A DNA stretch of 64,000 nt from Fragilaria crotonensis (lineage: Eukaryota > Bacillariophyta > Fragilariophyceae > Fragilariales > Fragilariaceae): contig JAKSYS010000254.1 of NCBI GenBank assembly GCA_022925895.1, forward strand, positions 1 through 64,000. Reading direction: 5' to 3'. The notes under the pieces are model-generated. The model saw only the letters and a program-made list of their open reading frames with translations. It did not search any database and was not told the DNA's origin. A program made the position numbers and the translations under genes. How positions within the stretch are numbered: position 1 is the stretch's first letter; each line of letters starts with the position of its first letter. This document shows positions 33,861 through 44,695 of the stretch, one piece after another.

Positions 33861-35922
33861 TGTAAATCCAATTTCTGGAGTGGTATGCAAGAAGGTAGCA
33901 TTTATGAAAACAAAAGCCGCCTGCCATCAAGCCGGTGTGGCACCATAGTGACCATATGATCATAAATGATAAAAAATTAATAGATGTGAAAATGTAAGAC
34001 CATGTACTAGTAATACAGCTTGCTTTTGTCTTTCTTCTGAAGAACCAAGCATTGTGTTCTCATCAGAGACTAGTGTGGCTATGGCTTCATCCCATAAGAC
34101 AAAGGAATTCTTCAGGGCTGTTTGCTGGTTCTTTTCATCACAAGTAGGCAGACAGCCTCAAACCTTTTGTCCTGCACTTTGGTGTCCCATCAACTGAAGC
34201 ATGACCTTCAGTTTGTCCTCCTTAGTAGTTTGCTATACTGTGTCCAAAATAGAGGATTGGGGGCATCATCACCAGGTATCACACAGTAGTAGCATGCTGT
34301 GCTGTCAATGTCATGTGAAATGCTTGATTATTTATGCATTATCTTGAACAGCGCAATGATTAACTCAACTCCAACAAGAAGGATGATGTCATTTTTTATC
34401 AGACATTTACTACGATCAGTCTTAAGTTATTCAAGCAACTACTACTCTGCCTCTTTTGAAACATTCTTCCGCTCCTTAACAGATTGGCAAAACCTTATAG
34501 AATAAATAAAGAGGACATAGTACAGTAGGCGTATTCTTTGCTGGTTTTGAAGGCCGTAAGTTTGTGCTGGCATCAGAGCAAGGTGAATGCAAAGCTTGCA
34601 CTTGCAGAGTACTACATTCTCCATGATCACCAGATGCCACGGCTGATAGTATGCTGAAAATTGGGGACCAGTCAACTATGACTCAGTGGATTAATTGTAA
34701 CCAACTTATCATCAAACAACAAAGTGCAGTGATGGTCACAAGCGGCCAAGTGGCATAAACGTTTGGTCAGTGATAGCACATGGCGGACTTCTGCTGACAT
34801 GGCTGTGTGATGCATTCAATGGCAATTGATGCGAGGAATTCTTCCTCCTGTCCTCTGTTAAATGAAAGCTTCTCCAAGGTGAAGCTACTAAAGACTTCAA
34901 AGTTTGATGCCTGACGACAATCAACATGAGGACAAGCATCCAAATTGTTTTTCTCTGTCAAGAATTGGACCACCTTGGCGGATACTGTATCCGTGAGAAT
35001 GGTGATAATGATGATCATGCTCATTAAGCTATGATAACAAGTTTCTGTCAAAGTCCTGGAATGTATTGAGGAAACAATACCTGCAAGAGTTCACATGGAT
35101 GTATAATTTCAATATCTATAAGAACACTGTGATTTTAAACATGTGACTGTTCTGCAGGAAATATGAATACCAAATCGCAAAACTGTTGATGATCATTGTT
35201 AGGCCGGCCCTTTGCGTCAACACAACACGACAAATTGTTATATCTATTTTTCAGAAAACGTCGTTCCTCATACCATAGCGGGACATAAACGCGACACAAA
35301 TATCGTACTTTCTTACTGTGTCGTTGCGATCTCGACACAGCATTTTGACTATATTTACACAGTTTTTTCTTACTGTGTCCAAACCAAAACGCAGTCGTTG
35401 CAATCGTAAGCAATTCGCGACGAGCAGGCCTGCCTGTTTTCGTGTAAATTGAAAAACGAAAAAAGCAAAATTCGGAAGTTTTGAAGACTTGTTTTAGTAC
35501 CAAAAAACAAATCTTTTTCTTTCTGAAAAAATTAATTAGTCTACCAAATAGACAGACTCTACAATGTTATGCTTTCTTTGCATAATGATTTTGTTTGAGA
35601 ATAGCCAAGTCAGATTATATTGGGCGTGCATTAGCAAGCAACACCACCACAATTTTTCTTCTCTTTTCCTAGTAGTGTGCCCAAACATTCTCTGAAGGAT
35701 TGAAATGCACCACTCTCTTGGTTAACAGCTTCCAATCTCATCTAAAGCCTTCCTGCTTCACTTTTGCGTCGCCTTGAGCTTCACCAGCAAGAAGTAAGAG
35801 GCAATCCACCTGATGTTGCAATGTTTCCTTGGAGGAATCCCTTTGGTGCCGTTAGATATAATCAAGAAGGAATCTGCTTAATATTGCTGGTGTTGGCATC
35901 TTGAGCCAATCAATGATTATTT
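33861..35922. other. Gene-poor AT-rich stretch
   Basis: No supported coding frame. Composition resembles 4000-6350: AT-richer than the host genes and poor in GTAC palindromes. A separate hAT terminus lies at 35425. The rest may be eroded transposon sequence, but nothing could be assigned. Confidence 0.35.
35425..35492 (+). mobile_element. Relic of a hAT terminus (other side)
   Basis: Begins CAGGCCTG and continues with TTTTCG.GTAAAT, a GAAAAACGAAAA run, GCAAAATTCGGAAGTTTTGA, parallel to the left terminus of the hAT at 48792. Orientation is the opposite of the relic at 33650, so these are either two separate insertions or a rearranged one. Confidence 0.6.
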
Positions 35923-36490
35923 TTGGCACATATAATTACCATCAACAGGGAAGAATACACAAGAGCCACCTTTGTTCGCGACCCGAAGGATCGCTTCCTG
36001 TCCACCTTTGTCGACAAGGTGATGAGTAATGATGCATCGATCGAACAATGGTGCTGCCCCGAAGGCGAAAAATGCCTCCACATTTACCAGACCATGAGAG
36101 GCTTCGCATCCCTCATTCGGATCTGTGAAGACAAGCATTGGACTCCAATGAGCAGCTTGGATTGATCAAAAAGTCGTGTCAACGCTCAACTTCGTCTGAC
36201 ACCTCGAGACTGCAAGATTAATGCTCGAAAAAATCGGAGCCTGGGAGTCGTTTGGAAAATGAGGTTGGGGCGAGTACGGTAATGAAACGATATTCGCGAC
36301 GAAAGATAAACAACTTACTGACATGACCGCCAACGATATTTATGGATCTTGGGATCTCATGTCGAAGGTCTTCACGCCCCGTATCGAATCGTCTTTGGAA
36401 CAGTACTACGAAGTGGACTATAGCATCCTTGAGTTCGGCTTGGAACTCAAAAAAATCCATTTCCCCGCTGAGATATCCAGGTCGCTGCGG
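35923..36490 (+). pseudogene. Decayed sulfotransferase segment
   Basis: Carries the middle and C-terminal part of a diatom-type sulfotransferase: TRATFVRDPKDRFLSTFVDKV (PAPS 3'-phosphate loop with Arg/Asp), C..G..C cysteines, STLNFV.HLETARLMLEKIGAWESFGK, GWGEYGNETIFATKDK, and the tail YGSWDLMSKVFTPRI...YYEVDYSILEFGLEL. The N-terminal PAPS-binding region is not found upstream. Reading needs one frame change (an extra G near 36162-36163) and passes two TGA codons (near 36206 and 36257). TGA ends several intact genes here, so these are real stops. The tail reads without a break into the glycosyltransferase that follows, so the parent gene encoded both domains. Confidence 0.7.
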
Positions 36491-37423
36491 CCGAACAACC
36501 TCGCATTTAACAAGGTTCACATCATCATCATTGAGACAGACGAGGCAGTAGTGCATCAAGAGAATTCCACGCTTGAATATTTCCTCATGACAAGTGAAAA
36601 GGCTTCAAAGCAGGCTCCAATAGAGACCACTACATTTGGAGCAGGAGTGCATTTCACGGGATGGGGTGACAAATACGTGCACATTCGTGATATGTTACAA
36701 ACCATGAGCGACGACGCTCTAATTGTGGTTTCGGACTCGAGAGACGTCCTCCTTAACATCCCTGACAATGTGGAGGCTGCAAATGTTGTTTCTCATTTTG
36801 TTTCCACCTTCAAGACAATGACGGAGAACGTTGGTGATGCGGTGGTAATGTCAGCCGAATCTCAGTGCTGCGTTTCGGCCATGAGCCATGCTAGTCCGCT
36901 GGATTATTTCGATCCCATCAGTGGGGAACGAATTGGGAGAGCCTGCAACTCTGGAGAAAGCAGCTGTCCATACGAGGGTGGATTTGATATCAACGCCTGG
37001 AAGACATTCATGAGTGAGCTCGCGTATAAAAAAACGGGACGGTACCACGAGAGTTCTTTCTTGAATGCTGGTATATTTGCAGGGACGGCAAGAAACATTA
37101 TCAGACTTTTGGACCGCGTGAAGATCGGTCCGACCGAAGACGACCAAGCGGTGATGTCAGGGTTCCTCTACCACGACCCCGAGGCGCTGGTTCTGGACTA
37201 TGAAAACGAATTGTTTGGAGTCGCCGAACGGCCGAAAGGGTTAGAACAAGGCTGCATCTTCTTCAAAGACATCGACAACGTTTTGATTCACAGTGTGACG
37301 AAGACTTCCCCGTTGATTATCCACACTCCTGGAAAGTTCTACAGTTGTCTTGATCTTTTGATCGATGAGGTGGGCGGCCTTAGTCAGCGGAGATACCTCA
37401 AGTCGAAAAAAGAAGACGCCTAG
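36323..37423 (+). CDS. PLOD-like glycosyltransferase domain protein (fused to sulfotransferase tail)
   Basis: 366 residues from ATG 36323. The first ~45 residues are the end of the sulfotransferase. The rest has the fold pattern of the PLOD1-3/procollagen galactosyltransferase-type GT domain: VHIIIIETD, GWGDKYVHIRDML, the metal-binding-like ALIVVSDSRDVLLN, VVMSAESQCC, SSFLNAGIFAGTARNIIRLL, EDDQAVMSGFLYHDPEALVLDYENELFG, and a final HTPGKFYS His loop. Family members add galactose or glucose to hydroxylysine in the ER or Golgi; the acceptor here is unknown. The GT frame is fully open and conserved, so it could still function from an internal start after loss of the sulfotransferase half. No signal peptide is seen at this start, so a truncated product would lack ER targeting. 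Confidence 0.75.
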   Translation: MTANDIYGSWDLMSKVFTPRIESSLEQYYEVDYSILEFGLELKKIHFPAEISRSLRPNNLAFNKVHIIIIETDEAVVHQENSTLEYFLMTSEKASKQAPIETTTFGAGVHFTGWGDKYVHIRDMLQTMSDDALIVVSDSRDVLLNIPDNVEAANVVSHFVSTFKTMTENVGDAVVMSAESQCCVSAMSHASPLDYFDPISGERIGRACNSGESSCPYEGGFDINAWKTFMSELAYKKTGRYHESSFLNAGIFAGTARNIIRLLDRVKIGPTEDDQAVMSGFLYHDPEALVLDYENELFGVAERPKGLEQGCIFFKDIDNVLIHSVTKTSPLIIHTPGKFYSCLDLLIDEVGGLSQRRYLKSKKEDA

Positions 37424-37743
37424 AGTCACTACGAACCCCGTACTCGATGTCGTGTGCCGAGACACGAGACATGCTGAAGTACACGCGAAAAAGCCACTGG
37501 AGGACGAATTTTCTGAGGGCATTTGTATGAGAATCAAAAGTGTCGATGCACCTATCATTTATGCGATGTGTTTCTCACGTACCTCCTGTTAGATACACGG
37601 ATAAACGAAACAGAAGAAATCGGCGATGGTTACTGTCTGGTATATGGAATCCTCCTTCCGCAAGACTAAGAAGCTTGTTGCAATCTCTAGATTAAGGCGG
37701 ACGCGGTAGCAATAAATGGTCATCTGTCATATTGGATTATTGT
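37424..37743. other. Short intergenic region between convergent genes
   Basis: 320 bp between the stops of the glycosyltransferase and NMD3-like genes. No gene or repeat seen. Confidence 0.45.
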
Positions 37744-39446
37744 TCAAAGGTCGTCAACCGTAGTGTCATCCTCGTCGCCCGTAATGTGATCAACAATTTC
37801 CTCGTGGCGCTGCCGATTGTTGTCGAGAGTAACTTCAGGGTCCATTGGATATTCGTCTATCGCTGCCAATTCGCGCTCCGCCGCTAACAGTTCTTCTGCA
37901 AGATCGGGATCGTTGATCAGCTCCTCCTCAAATTGATCCTTGTTAACAACGCCTTGATCCAGAAATCCCATTCGTCCAGCCGCTTCTTCTAATTCGCGGG
38001 CCTTCTTTCGTCTCGCTTATTCCGCTTCTCTCTTCTTGGCTCGCCCAGATTTAGCTTTTCCAAGCACTTTTTCAGGGCCTGCGTCATCTTTCTCAGTTCC
38101 CTGGACCTTCTTCACCAGAACGACATCGGGCATTACAAAACTTGCGTTCAGGCATTTATGCTCCATCGACCATTCGACTCCTCCACTCATGACAGACGTA
38201 GTTAAATCATAGCCCAGTACGACATCGCCAACTTGAAGGAGATTCCCGAGGTGTGTGACGCATCGCAGTGTTTCATCATTCTCCCCGAAATCCGACTCAC
38301 GCGCGACTTCCACATCCGCAAGGGCATACTTATCGACTCCACTGCGTGGGCCTTGATACATGTTGGATTCTCTGCCCGAATCTCCCCCAACACCATCAGA
38401 AGTACTCTGCAGCAGTTCAGTATCCAAAACAATGAATCTGATCAATCGTCTTGTACTGGACAGAACCTTGTACATTTTTTCCGCTCCGCTCTTGTAATAC
38501 GTTTCGGGTGCCACTTCTCCCATGGACTCGGTCATGGAACGATCTCGCCGTGGCGATGCGTCGACCAAATGTACGACGGAACTCATTTTTGTGACGAGAG
38601 CCAGTCTGCCCGCAATTTTGCCTTTGGCCGACTTGTGGACCAGCACCATATCGTCTCGGCACAACGGTACCATATCGCATGCGACAGTATACTTCATATT
38701 GGCCGTATTGCTCTTGACATCAGTACTGACCAACTTTTTGGTGGTCTTGATCTTGAGAGGCGCTACTCGCGCCAAATAGTTGCTAAATTGTTGTGCTTCC
38801 GACAATCCCAAAAAGTAAAAATCAAATCCCTGTTTGCACGTGTCGACCGACAGGACATGTTTTCGAATGGTGGCATTGCGTGCCAGGGCCATTTCCAAGA
38901 CTGCCAGTCCTCTTCGTCCCGAGTCTGCATCGTCCGTACCATTGCTGGTGGCACGTCGCTGTCGCAACTGTACCAAGGCCTGCCACTGTCGATTGGTGTA
39001 TTCGCGATTGCAGGTGGGACACTGTTTCCATTGTATGACAAACTCAACGACACACCGCTGTTGGATTCGAACGTTGTAAACTTCCGTTCTGACTGTCAGA
39101 CGGAGTCTAATTCTCATGGAATTGGGTTCTGTCCAGACAAACATGGCATCGACCAGCGATAACTTGGGACTTGCAGCATTGTGGGCTGTCAGTGCAGGAA
39201 TGTGCTTCAAACAAATGGCCATGAGTTCGGGACTTTCCAGCGCCACGTCTTGGAAGTTACCAGGAGTCTTCTCAAACAACCGACATTGACGACACTGATG
39301 AATCACCAAATTTCCTCCTCCTGGACCCTTTCGAGGATACCTTTCAGGTCCACCTCTTGCGCCAGACAAGATGAACATTGATTGGCAGCGTTCGGGAGAA
39401 TCATTGTGCCACAGACACAACATGGGATCTCTATAGCAGTTGACAT
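37744..39446 (-). CDS. NMD3: NMD3-like 60S ribosomal export adaptor, frame broken
   Basis: NMD3 loads the CRM1 exporter onto pre-60S subunits. Evidence: N-terminal zinc region CCVCG...CSSC, CRQC and CPTC, followed by the LVDAMFVWTEPNSMRI.LRLTV block, the CVVEFV motif, QWQALVQLRQ, and an ATIRKHV...GFDFYF stretch. The C-terminal half has the eIF5A-like blocks ADVEVARESDFGE, THLGNLLQVGDVVLGYDL and MPDVVLVKKV. I start at ATG 39446 (MSTAIEIPC). The frame changes at the AAATTT run 39308-39313, where one extra base would restore EEENLVIHQCRQC. An in-frame TAA at 38017-38019 follows KKREAE; the same frame then stays open through an acidic tail to 37744, typical of NMD3 ends. Such an essential gene should not be broken if single-copy, so assembly error or a second copy are both possible. 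Confidence 0.85.
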
Positions 39447-40722
39447 ATGCGTTGATGTCAAGAATCTAGGTGAAATATGATTAATAGAGCGGCCCTTTGC
39501 CACTTCGAGTTGTCAAAGGACGTAAGTTGTTGTTGTGGCATCAAGTGGTGTATGAATGGTTTGTGATGACCAGTCCGCTAATACCGTTGTACTGTCGAAA
39601 TTCTAAACACCATCGTATGTCTACCGGAGTACTGCAGCTCTCCATACCCGCCACGGCATGATATCCGTTTCAGGGTTCAAAGGTCAGAGGATCGTCGGTG
39701 TTCCAGACTGATCGCATAAACTCCATACGAATTCGTTCAGCGAATGTATATTGTACGGTACGTTGTATACTGTGTATGTCGTACAAGTACTCCCACATAA
39801 CGTAGGCATTAGGACACCGCACGTTGTGGATATCCCGTGCGTACGGAGAATGTCAAATCGAACGAATGTTACCGTCACATGTGATGGTACGGTACCGTAT
39901 GAGCTGGTGAGAGCATGTGTGTGACCATACGTTTTTGCTCTATGACATAGCGCGCACCGTATACTTCGGTATGATCCAGCGAATACCGGTAAGACATGAG
40001 TATACGGCACACATAGATAATACTAACATGTGTTGAGCACATGTTGGCTAGAGCGATACAGTGCATGATCCATCCAACAGGTGGATCTCACTCTTTTGTT
40101 GTCAATACGTTTTATGTAAGTTTAGTCTCAGTGACCATGATCACACCGATAACCCATGAGGTTATATGGTAGACTTTGTACGAAATGCAACGCGTCCGCA
40201 ATATAAAGGGTGTCAGGCGTATTTGTGATTGGGAATGGGGGTGCCGAAATTGCATGTTTTTGTTGTTGTCAGGTGTGTGTAGATTAATCTAAGTCGTCCG
40301 ATATCTACGAGTTCAGGAATCATCACTACGAGTTAGCAGATGCACAGAGCGCTACTGTAGTTGCGGTTAGAAATACTCAGAGTGCAACCAATATAGTTAA
40401 TTCCATTTCATGATATCTTTAAATGTTAAAAGAACTTGTACAGTTGTATATTGCCTCTGAATTGCGACAAAGACTTGGCTGGGCTCGAATCGCCTTCCCC
40501 CAGCATGAATACTGCACGCAATCCTATACAAAGTAACGCAAATAATGTTTTTATTGGTATCTAATCAGCTACACAGAAGTGAACACTCTGATGTTGTAAT
40601 GACACCTCATCACATCGACCAGCATGTACGATTCCGGCATCTCATGCAGTCGACGGCGTGACTGGCTTTCGTGTGCTTAAAGTGAATGATGATGGCGTTC
40701 ATGGAAGTGCGTTTTGCGTGAT
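39447..40722. other. Intergenic, no gene seen
   Basis: About 1.3 kb. GTAC-type motifs cluster at 39755-39905 (ACGGTACCGT, GTACAAGTAC). The region upstream of NMD3 should contain its promoter. The rest has no supported coding frame, and no tRNA or other RNA gene was recognised. Confidence 0.4.
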
Positions 40723-41640
40723 TCAAGCCCTGGTGGTGGTCGGCTTGGCTGTGGGCCTACGAGTTGGCCTAGATGTAGGGCATGTGGCTGGTTTCCTCTT
40801 GCTAAACTTGCATACCTGGTCATCCACCCACTGCGCAAAATACGAAACCCTGGTGAAAACATCTGGATAACCTTCGTCCCCACAACCTGGGCCCCACGAA
40901 GTGATACCAATTTGCACATTGTTCTGCGCAGTGTTGCCTTTCACGAGCAGTGGACCGCCAGAATCACCAAAACAAACACCTTTCAAGCCATCGCCGCCAG
41001 CGCAAAGGTTTCCGTCCCCGATGAGAGCAGATCCGTACGTTTTGATGCATCCTGCCTTGGAGATTGGGTTGACTTGAACGTTCATGAGAAGCTTTGCGTA
41101 CTCGTAAACGGGGAATAAGTCACTTGAGACCTCGCCAGTCACACCAAGACCAATGGCTGTCACAGCAGAATAGGTGTCTTTGGTGATCGGGACAGAAGCA
41201 TTTTTGTTCAATTTCACGAGGGGCACGCCCAACACTGGCGTGTCTAGGAAGATTAACCCAATGTCATGGTCGCGTGGCGATAGCTTGTAGTCCTCGTGCA
41301 TGAGTAACTTAATGCCGTCGCGGTAGAACTCATTATCAGAGTACTTTCTGGAGGTGGAGTTCACAAACACATCGACAGTGGGGATGTCATATTGAAATGG
41401 TGACAAACAATGAGCTGCCGTCAGCACCACATCAGGTGCAATCAAACTCCCCCCCACTAGGAACCGATTCTGATGTAAGTGTGGGTACCTAGTTGCATCA
41501 GCAACTGAGCCTCCAATGATACGAGTCTCCAAGTCTCGGTGCTGACCGTCTGGGGTGGGTTCAGACAACAATCCGTGGGCAAGACGGACTCCTTGCATGA
41601 GAACAAGGCAAAATGCCGCAGCGCAGCCTTTCGTCAACAT
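40723..41640 (-). CDS. Secreted trypsin-like serine protease (S1A) with PT-rich tail
   Basis: 305 residues, intact. N-terminal signal peptide (AAFCLVLMQGVRLAHG), short propeptide, then the activation site RIIGG. Catalytic triad is visible: His in LTAAHC, Asp in RDHDIGLIFL, Ser in CFGDSGGPLL. The Asp six residues before the Ser is replaced: KGVCFGDSGG has Gly-Val instead of the usual Asp-Ser, so trypsin-like Lys/Arg preference is not assured. Paired cysteines (AAHC, AGC, LCAGG, VCFG, PGCGD) fit the fold. The C-terminus is a Pro/Thr/Arg-rich tail (PTSRPTRRPTAKP), possibly an O-glycosylated or wall-binding stalk. The 90 bp just upstream of the start (41660-41749) are one copy of the LINE's target duplication, so the LINE inserted into this gene's promoter or leader. 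Confidence 0.88.
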   Translation of the reverse strand: MLTKGCAAAFCLVLMQGVRLAHGLLSEPTPDGQHRDLETRIIGGSVADATRYPHLHQNRFLVGGSLIAPDVVLTAAHCLSPFQYDIPTVDVFVNSTSRKYSDNEFYRDGIKLLMHEDYKLSPRDHDIGLIFLDTPVLGVPLVKLNKNASVPITKDTYSAVTAIGLGVTGEVSSDLFPVYEYAKLLMNVQVNPISKAGCIKTYGSALIGDGNLCAGGDGLKGVCFGDSGGPLLVKGNTAQNNVQIGITSWGPGCGDEGYPDVFTRVSYFAQWVDDQVCKFSKRKPATCPTSRPTRRPTAKPTTTRA

Positions 41641-41659
41641 GTTTATCCAACAGTGTCAA

Positions 41660-41749
41660 GAAGTGAATCTTCGATTTTGTGAGGATAATATGGGAGATCA
41701 ATTCAAGTCAGCCTGGATCACCAGTCAATGCTTGTCTACACGAATGACA
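41660..41749. repeat. 90-bp LINE target duplication, left copy
   Basis: Matches 44604-44695 with about five differences (two are single-base gaps). It starts GAAGTGAATCTTC and ends CACGAATGACA. Flanking position on both sides of the LINE marks it as a long target-site duplication. Confidence 0.8.
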
Positions 41750-44603
41750 AAAAAAACCTCAAATCTATTTTACGTACTGCCGCGACATCCTTGGTATAGA
41801 GACATTCGACCCGTACGGTGAAACCCACGCCTCGTGTGAAACGGGACTCCACATACCTCGTACTACAACATCTCACATAACTTGCTAAGCACCCGACCAA
41901 TAGTGTCGTAGCGACCGCATCCCCAAGATTGCCATCTTCTTCGCCCGTGTGTAACTAGCTTGCAGCACAGATTCATTAATATTGAGCCATGCCTTGAGGT
42001 GCCATGTTGGTTTTGCTTCGTGGTCTCGAATGTCTGCCATTAGCAGGGCTTGTGCCCATGGTTCAAACTGGCTCCGTAATTCATAGAGGTCTCGCAAGGT
42101 TCGTAATGCGTTTCGACGTTCGACTAGTGCGCTCTGTCGGGCATCAGCACCGTGGAGGAATGTATTCCGACTCTCCCATAATAAATACCATTGGTCCCAC
42201 AGGCATCCTATCACAGCAATTTGCCACTTGAGGCCTGTTCGGCAATTTTTAGGGTTGCGATTTGGTCGCGACACATAGCTAATATGTGTCCTGAAGATCG
42301 CTCCATTCCCAACTGAAACGCCCCAAAAAAACATGCTTCCACGCGATTGTGTTTTGTTGCGTAATTAATTGCTGAAATTCTGCTGCGTAGTTAGAGCTCG
42401 CCAGTTGGTACGTATCTGGATCCGGGCTCTTGAACCACCCTCGAAGACCGTCAAGGAGAATGTCTCGTAGACGTGGCCGTGTATTCCACTTGTCGCATAG
42501 TGCACGAAGTGACGTTAGTGCACTCGTTCTCCAATCTTCACGACTGGGGTGCGGACACCGCAAAATATGTGACCATGTTTCGTCCCTATGATTGCAAACA
42601 GGGCATCCGCGTCGACTCGGATCTCGCCGATGCAGATGGTGATTCGTTGGTAGGATGCCATGTACCAATTGCATATAATGGTCTCGCCTGTTAATCCTTT
42701 TCTTGAGGTTTGCGCCATGAGCATGCCAGTTGATACTGTCCGTGGTAGCCTGTGTCCATCCGTTCCGGCCTTGAATGTATTTCAATAACGGACCATACGT
42801 TGCCTGGTGGCGTATGGCCTTTTTGTACTGGGCGGTCACACTTCCCTTGGGAGTGATTAGATGCACTCCGGCTCCTTCTGTTAAAAGGACGTGTGGACGA
42901 ATGGCGCTATGATCGCGCTGGTATTGATTCGCCTTATCGTCGGCGTCGACATTTAGCTGCGCCGTCGCAAGCTTAGCATTTGGTACGCTGTTCTTCGGTC
43001 TTGGTGACCGCGAACATGTTGTAACTGCAAACCCGGCATATCTTGTAGAAGGCGTCGAATCAGTGCCACTATGTCCCACTCCGGACTGAGAGGATCAAGT
43101 GGTAGCAATGCCGAATTCTCTGGTCTGACCAAATCGTCGTCTACCACCCCTAATTCGGTTCGCTTGATCCCTCGAATGGTGTCGATTAAACTCAGACTGT
43201 CAGTCGCAATGATTCCGTGCCACTGTTCGTGTTGGTAAGTAAACTCCGCCAGACGCTTTAGGAAACTCAACATGGCGAGCATGCCATATGCTTCCGACCG
43301 GTAGGAATTTGGATGTGCACCTGGGGCAGGTCCCATTCCTGTTACTGCGCGATCGCCTAGGTCGTTACTCAGTGTCCAACCATATGCGCCCATCTGTTTC
43401 AACCAGACAGAGCCGTCGTTAACTCCTCATAGACCATGGGATAGGGCAACGCCGATTGTAAAAGGGTCCTCCGATAATTCAACGTGCGACAACAGCTCTA
43501 CTTCCCATGGCTCAAGAGTTTCAATGTATTGGTCAAATGTGGCAGGGTTAATAGACCTTGGCAATGATGTGATACGAGCCTTCATCTCAACTCGCCATCG
43601 ATTCGGGTAGACATGAGCTACAACGACAGGCACGCTTTCATCGAGAATCTCGTGCCAAGACTGCATGATTCCAGTGCAGCGATAGACTCGATCATCTCCA
43701 CCAGTCAATTTGCATTGTAGATAATTGTCGTTGTTGTGCCGGATCCACAACGTCCTTTTGTGGCAGTATGCGTGGTGCTGTTGGCGCTGTTGTTTCATTG
43801 GACATAACCACGGGCCCAAAGGTTGAGTCAATACTCCATTTTCATCGCTCCACAATCGATTGGCTTTTCGCCAGAGTCGCCATTCTGGTTCGGATGGTCG
43901 CTGTTGATTTATATGAACTCCGCGTGTGATGCTACTATCGTTGGATAGTTTACCAAATGTCTTCGATGTATCCGAGGATTCTCCGGATATAGTCGCAAGA
44001 TCCGAGATCGTCTGTGCTTGTAAGTACAACCTGCAATAATTAAGTCGTCGAATCTCGGCGGCTGTAAACTTTCCCGAGGACAAGATGCCATCCATAATAT
44101 GAGTATCGTGTTGTCGTTGAGTTTGTGGAATACTTGCATTGTCCAACTGCAGTTGTGAGTCAATGGATGCCAGGAACTCCCGTAGTGACAAGATCCATTT
44201 TGATTCGAGATGGGGGAGTGAGGTGTGGACTCGTTCGAGCAACGAGTAGGACGTGCCGACTTGGAGCTGAAACCATCAGACGGCAATTCGCAAAAGCTTC
44301 CCAGTTGTTGAATTCAGACGCCAATGTTTTATGAACAAACTTACTTGCCCGATTCCTTGTTCGACAAAGAGATGTCGAAAGTTTGCACCTCCTAATTCAA
44401 TCGGGCCGTATAACACCTCGCGCTTAGTATTGCGATTAAACCCGCATCGTGGAATAATGATCGACATTGCCCGTCGTTGAACCTGATCCAGGCGTTTAAA
44501 GGATAAAGTCGATACTGAAAGAGGATAGCTCACACTGGGAAGATAGCAAGCATAGTAGAACGTCCAAGTTTCCAGTTTCGTCAGTGGACAACGCCATAGG
44601 AAC
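41750..44603 (-). mobile_element. 5'-truncated LINE (non-LTR retrotransposon with RNase H)
   Basis: A 2.85-kb insertion between 90-bp direct repeats, minus orientation. It begins inside the reverse transcriptase, after the catalytic core (only the thumb is present), and continues through RNase H and a CCHC-type zinc finger. Severe 5' truncation and long target duplication fit target-primed integration. There is no poly-A at the expected 3' edge; the edge shows A8 on the plus strand instead. The order RT, RNase H, zinc finger points to an I-like clade, but this is tentative. Confidence 0.8.
41885..44533 (-). pseudogene. LINE polyprotein remnant (RT thumb, RNase H, zinc finger)
   Basis: RT C-terminal part: SYPLSVSTLSFKRLDQVQRRAM, then VLYGPIELGGANFRHL and EQGIGQV (44533-44280). 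RNase H: acidic residues in NDGSV, RSEAYGML and IIATDSLSLI, followed by HVRGHQD (about 43425-42990). Zinc finger: CPVCNHRDETWSHILRCPHP (about 42620-42550). Two in-frame TGA codons (44276-44278 and just before GVNDGSV at ~43427) and two frame changes (after HVRGHQD and after FSWEWSDLQ) break it. The absence of the catalytic core shows it cannot encode an active enzyme. Confidence 0.8.
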
Positions 44604-44695
44604 GAAGTGAATCTTCAATTTTGTGAGGATAATATGGGGAGATCAATTCAAGTCAGCCTGGATCACCAGTCATTGCTTGTCTAGCACGAATGACA
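44604..44695. repeat. 90-bp LINE target duplication, right copy
   Basis: Partner of 41660-41749. The original upstream region of the trypsin-like gene continues to its right (CCCATTAAGAAGC...). Confidence 0.8.

Noticed and set aside
40470-40505. Possible tRNA B-box-like string (GGCTCGAATCGCC)
   Set aside because: No matching A-box, acceptor stem or anticodon arm can be folded around it.
35923-44300. TGA read as a sense codon
   Set aside because: TGA appears in frame in the sulfotransferase remnant and the LINE. But several intact genes end in TGA (for example at 3878, 8518 and 26850), and the interrupted genes are decayed.
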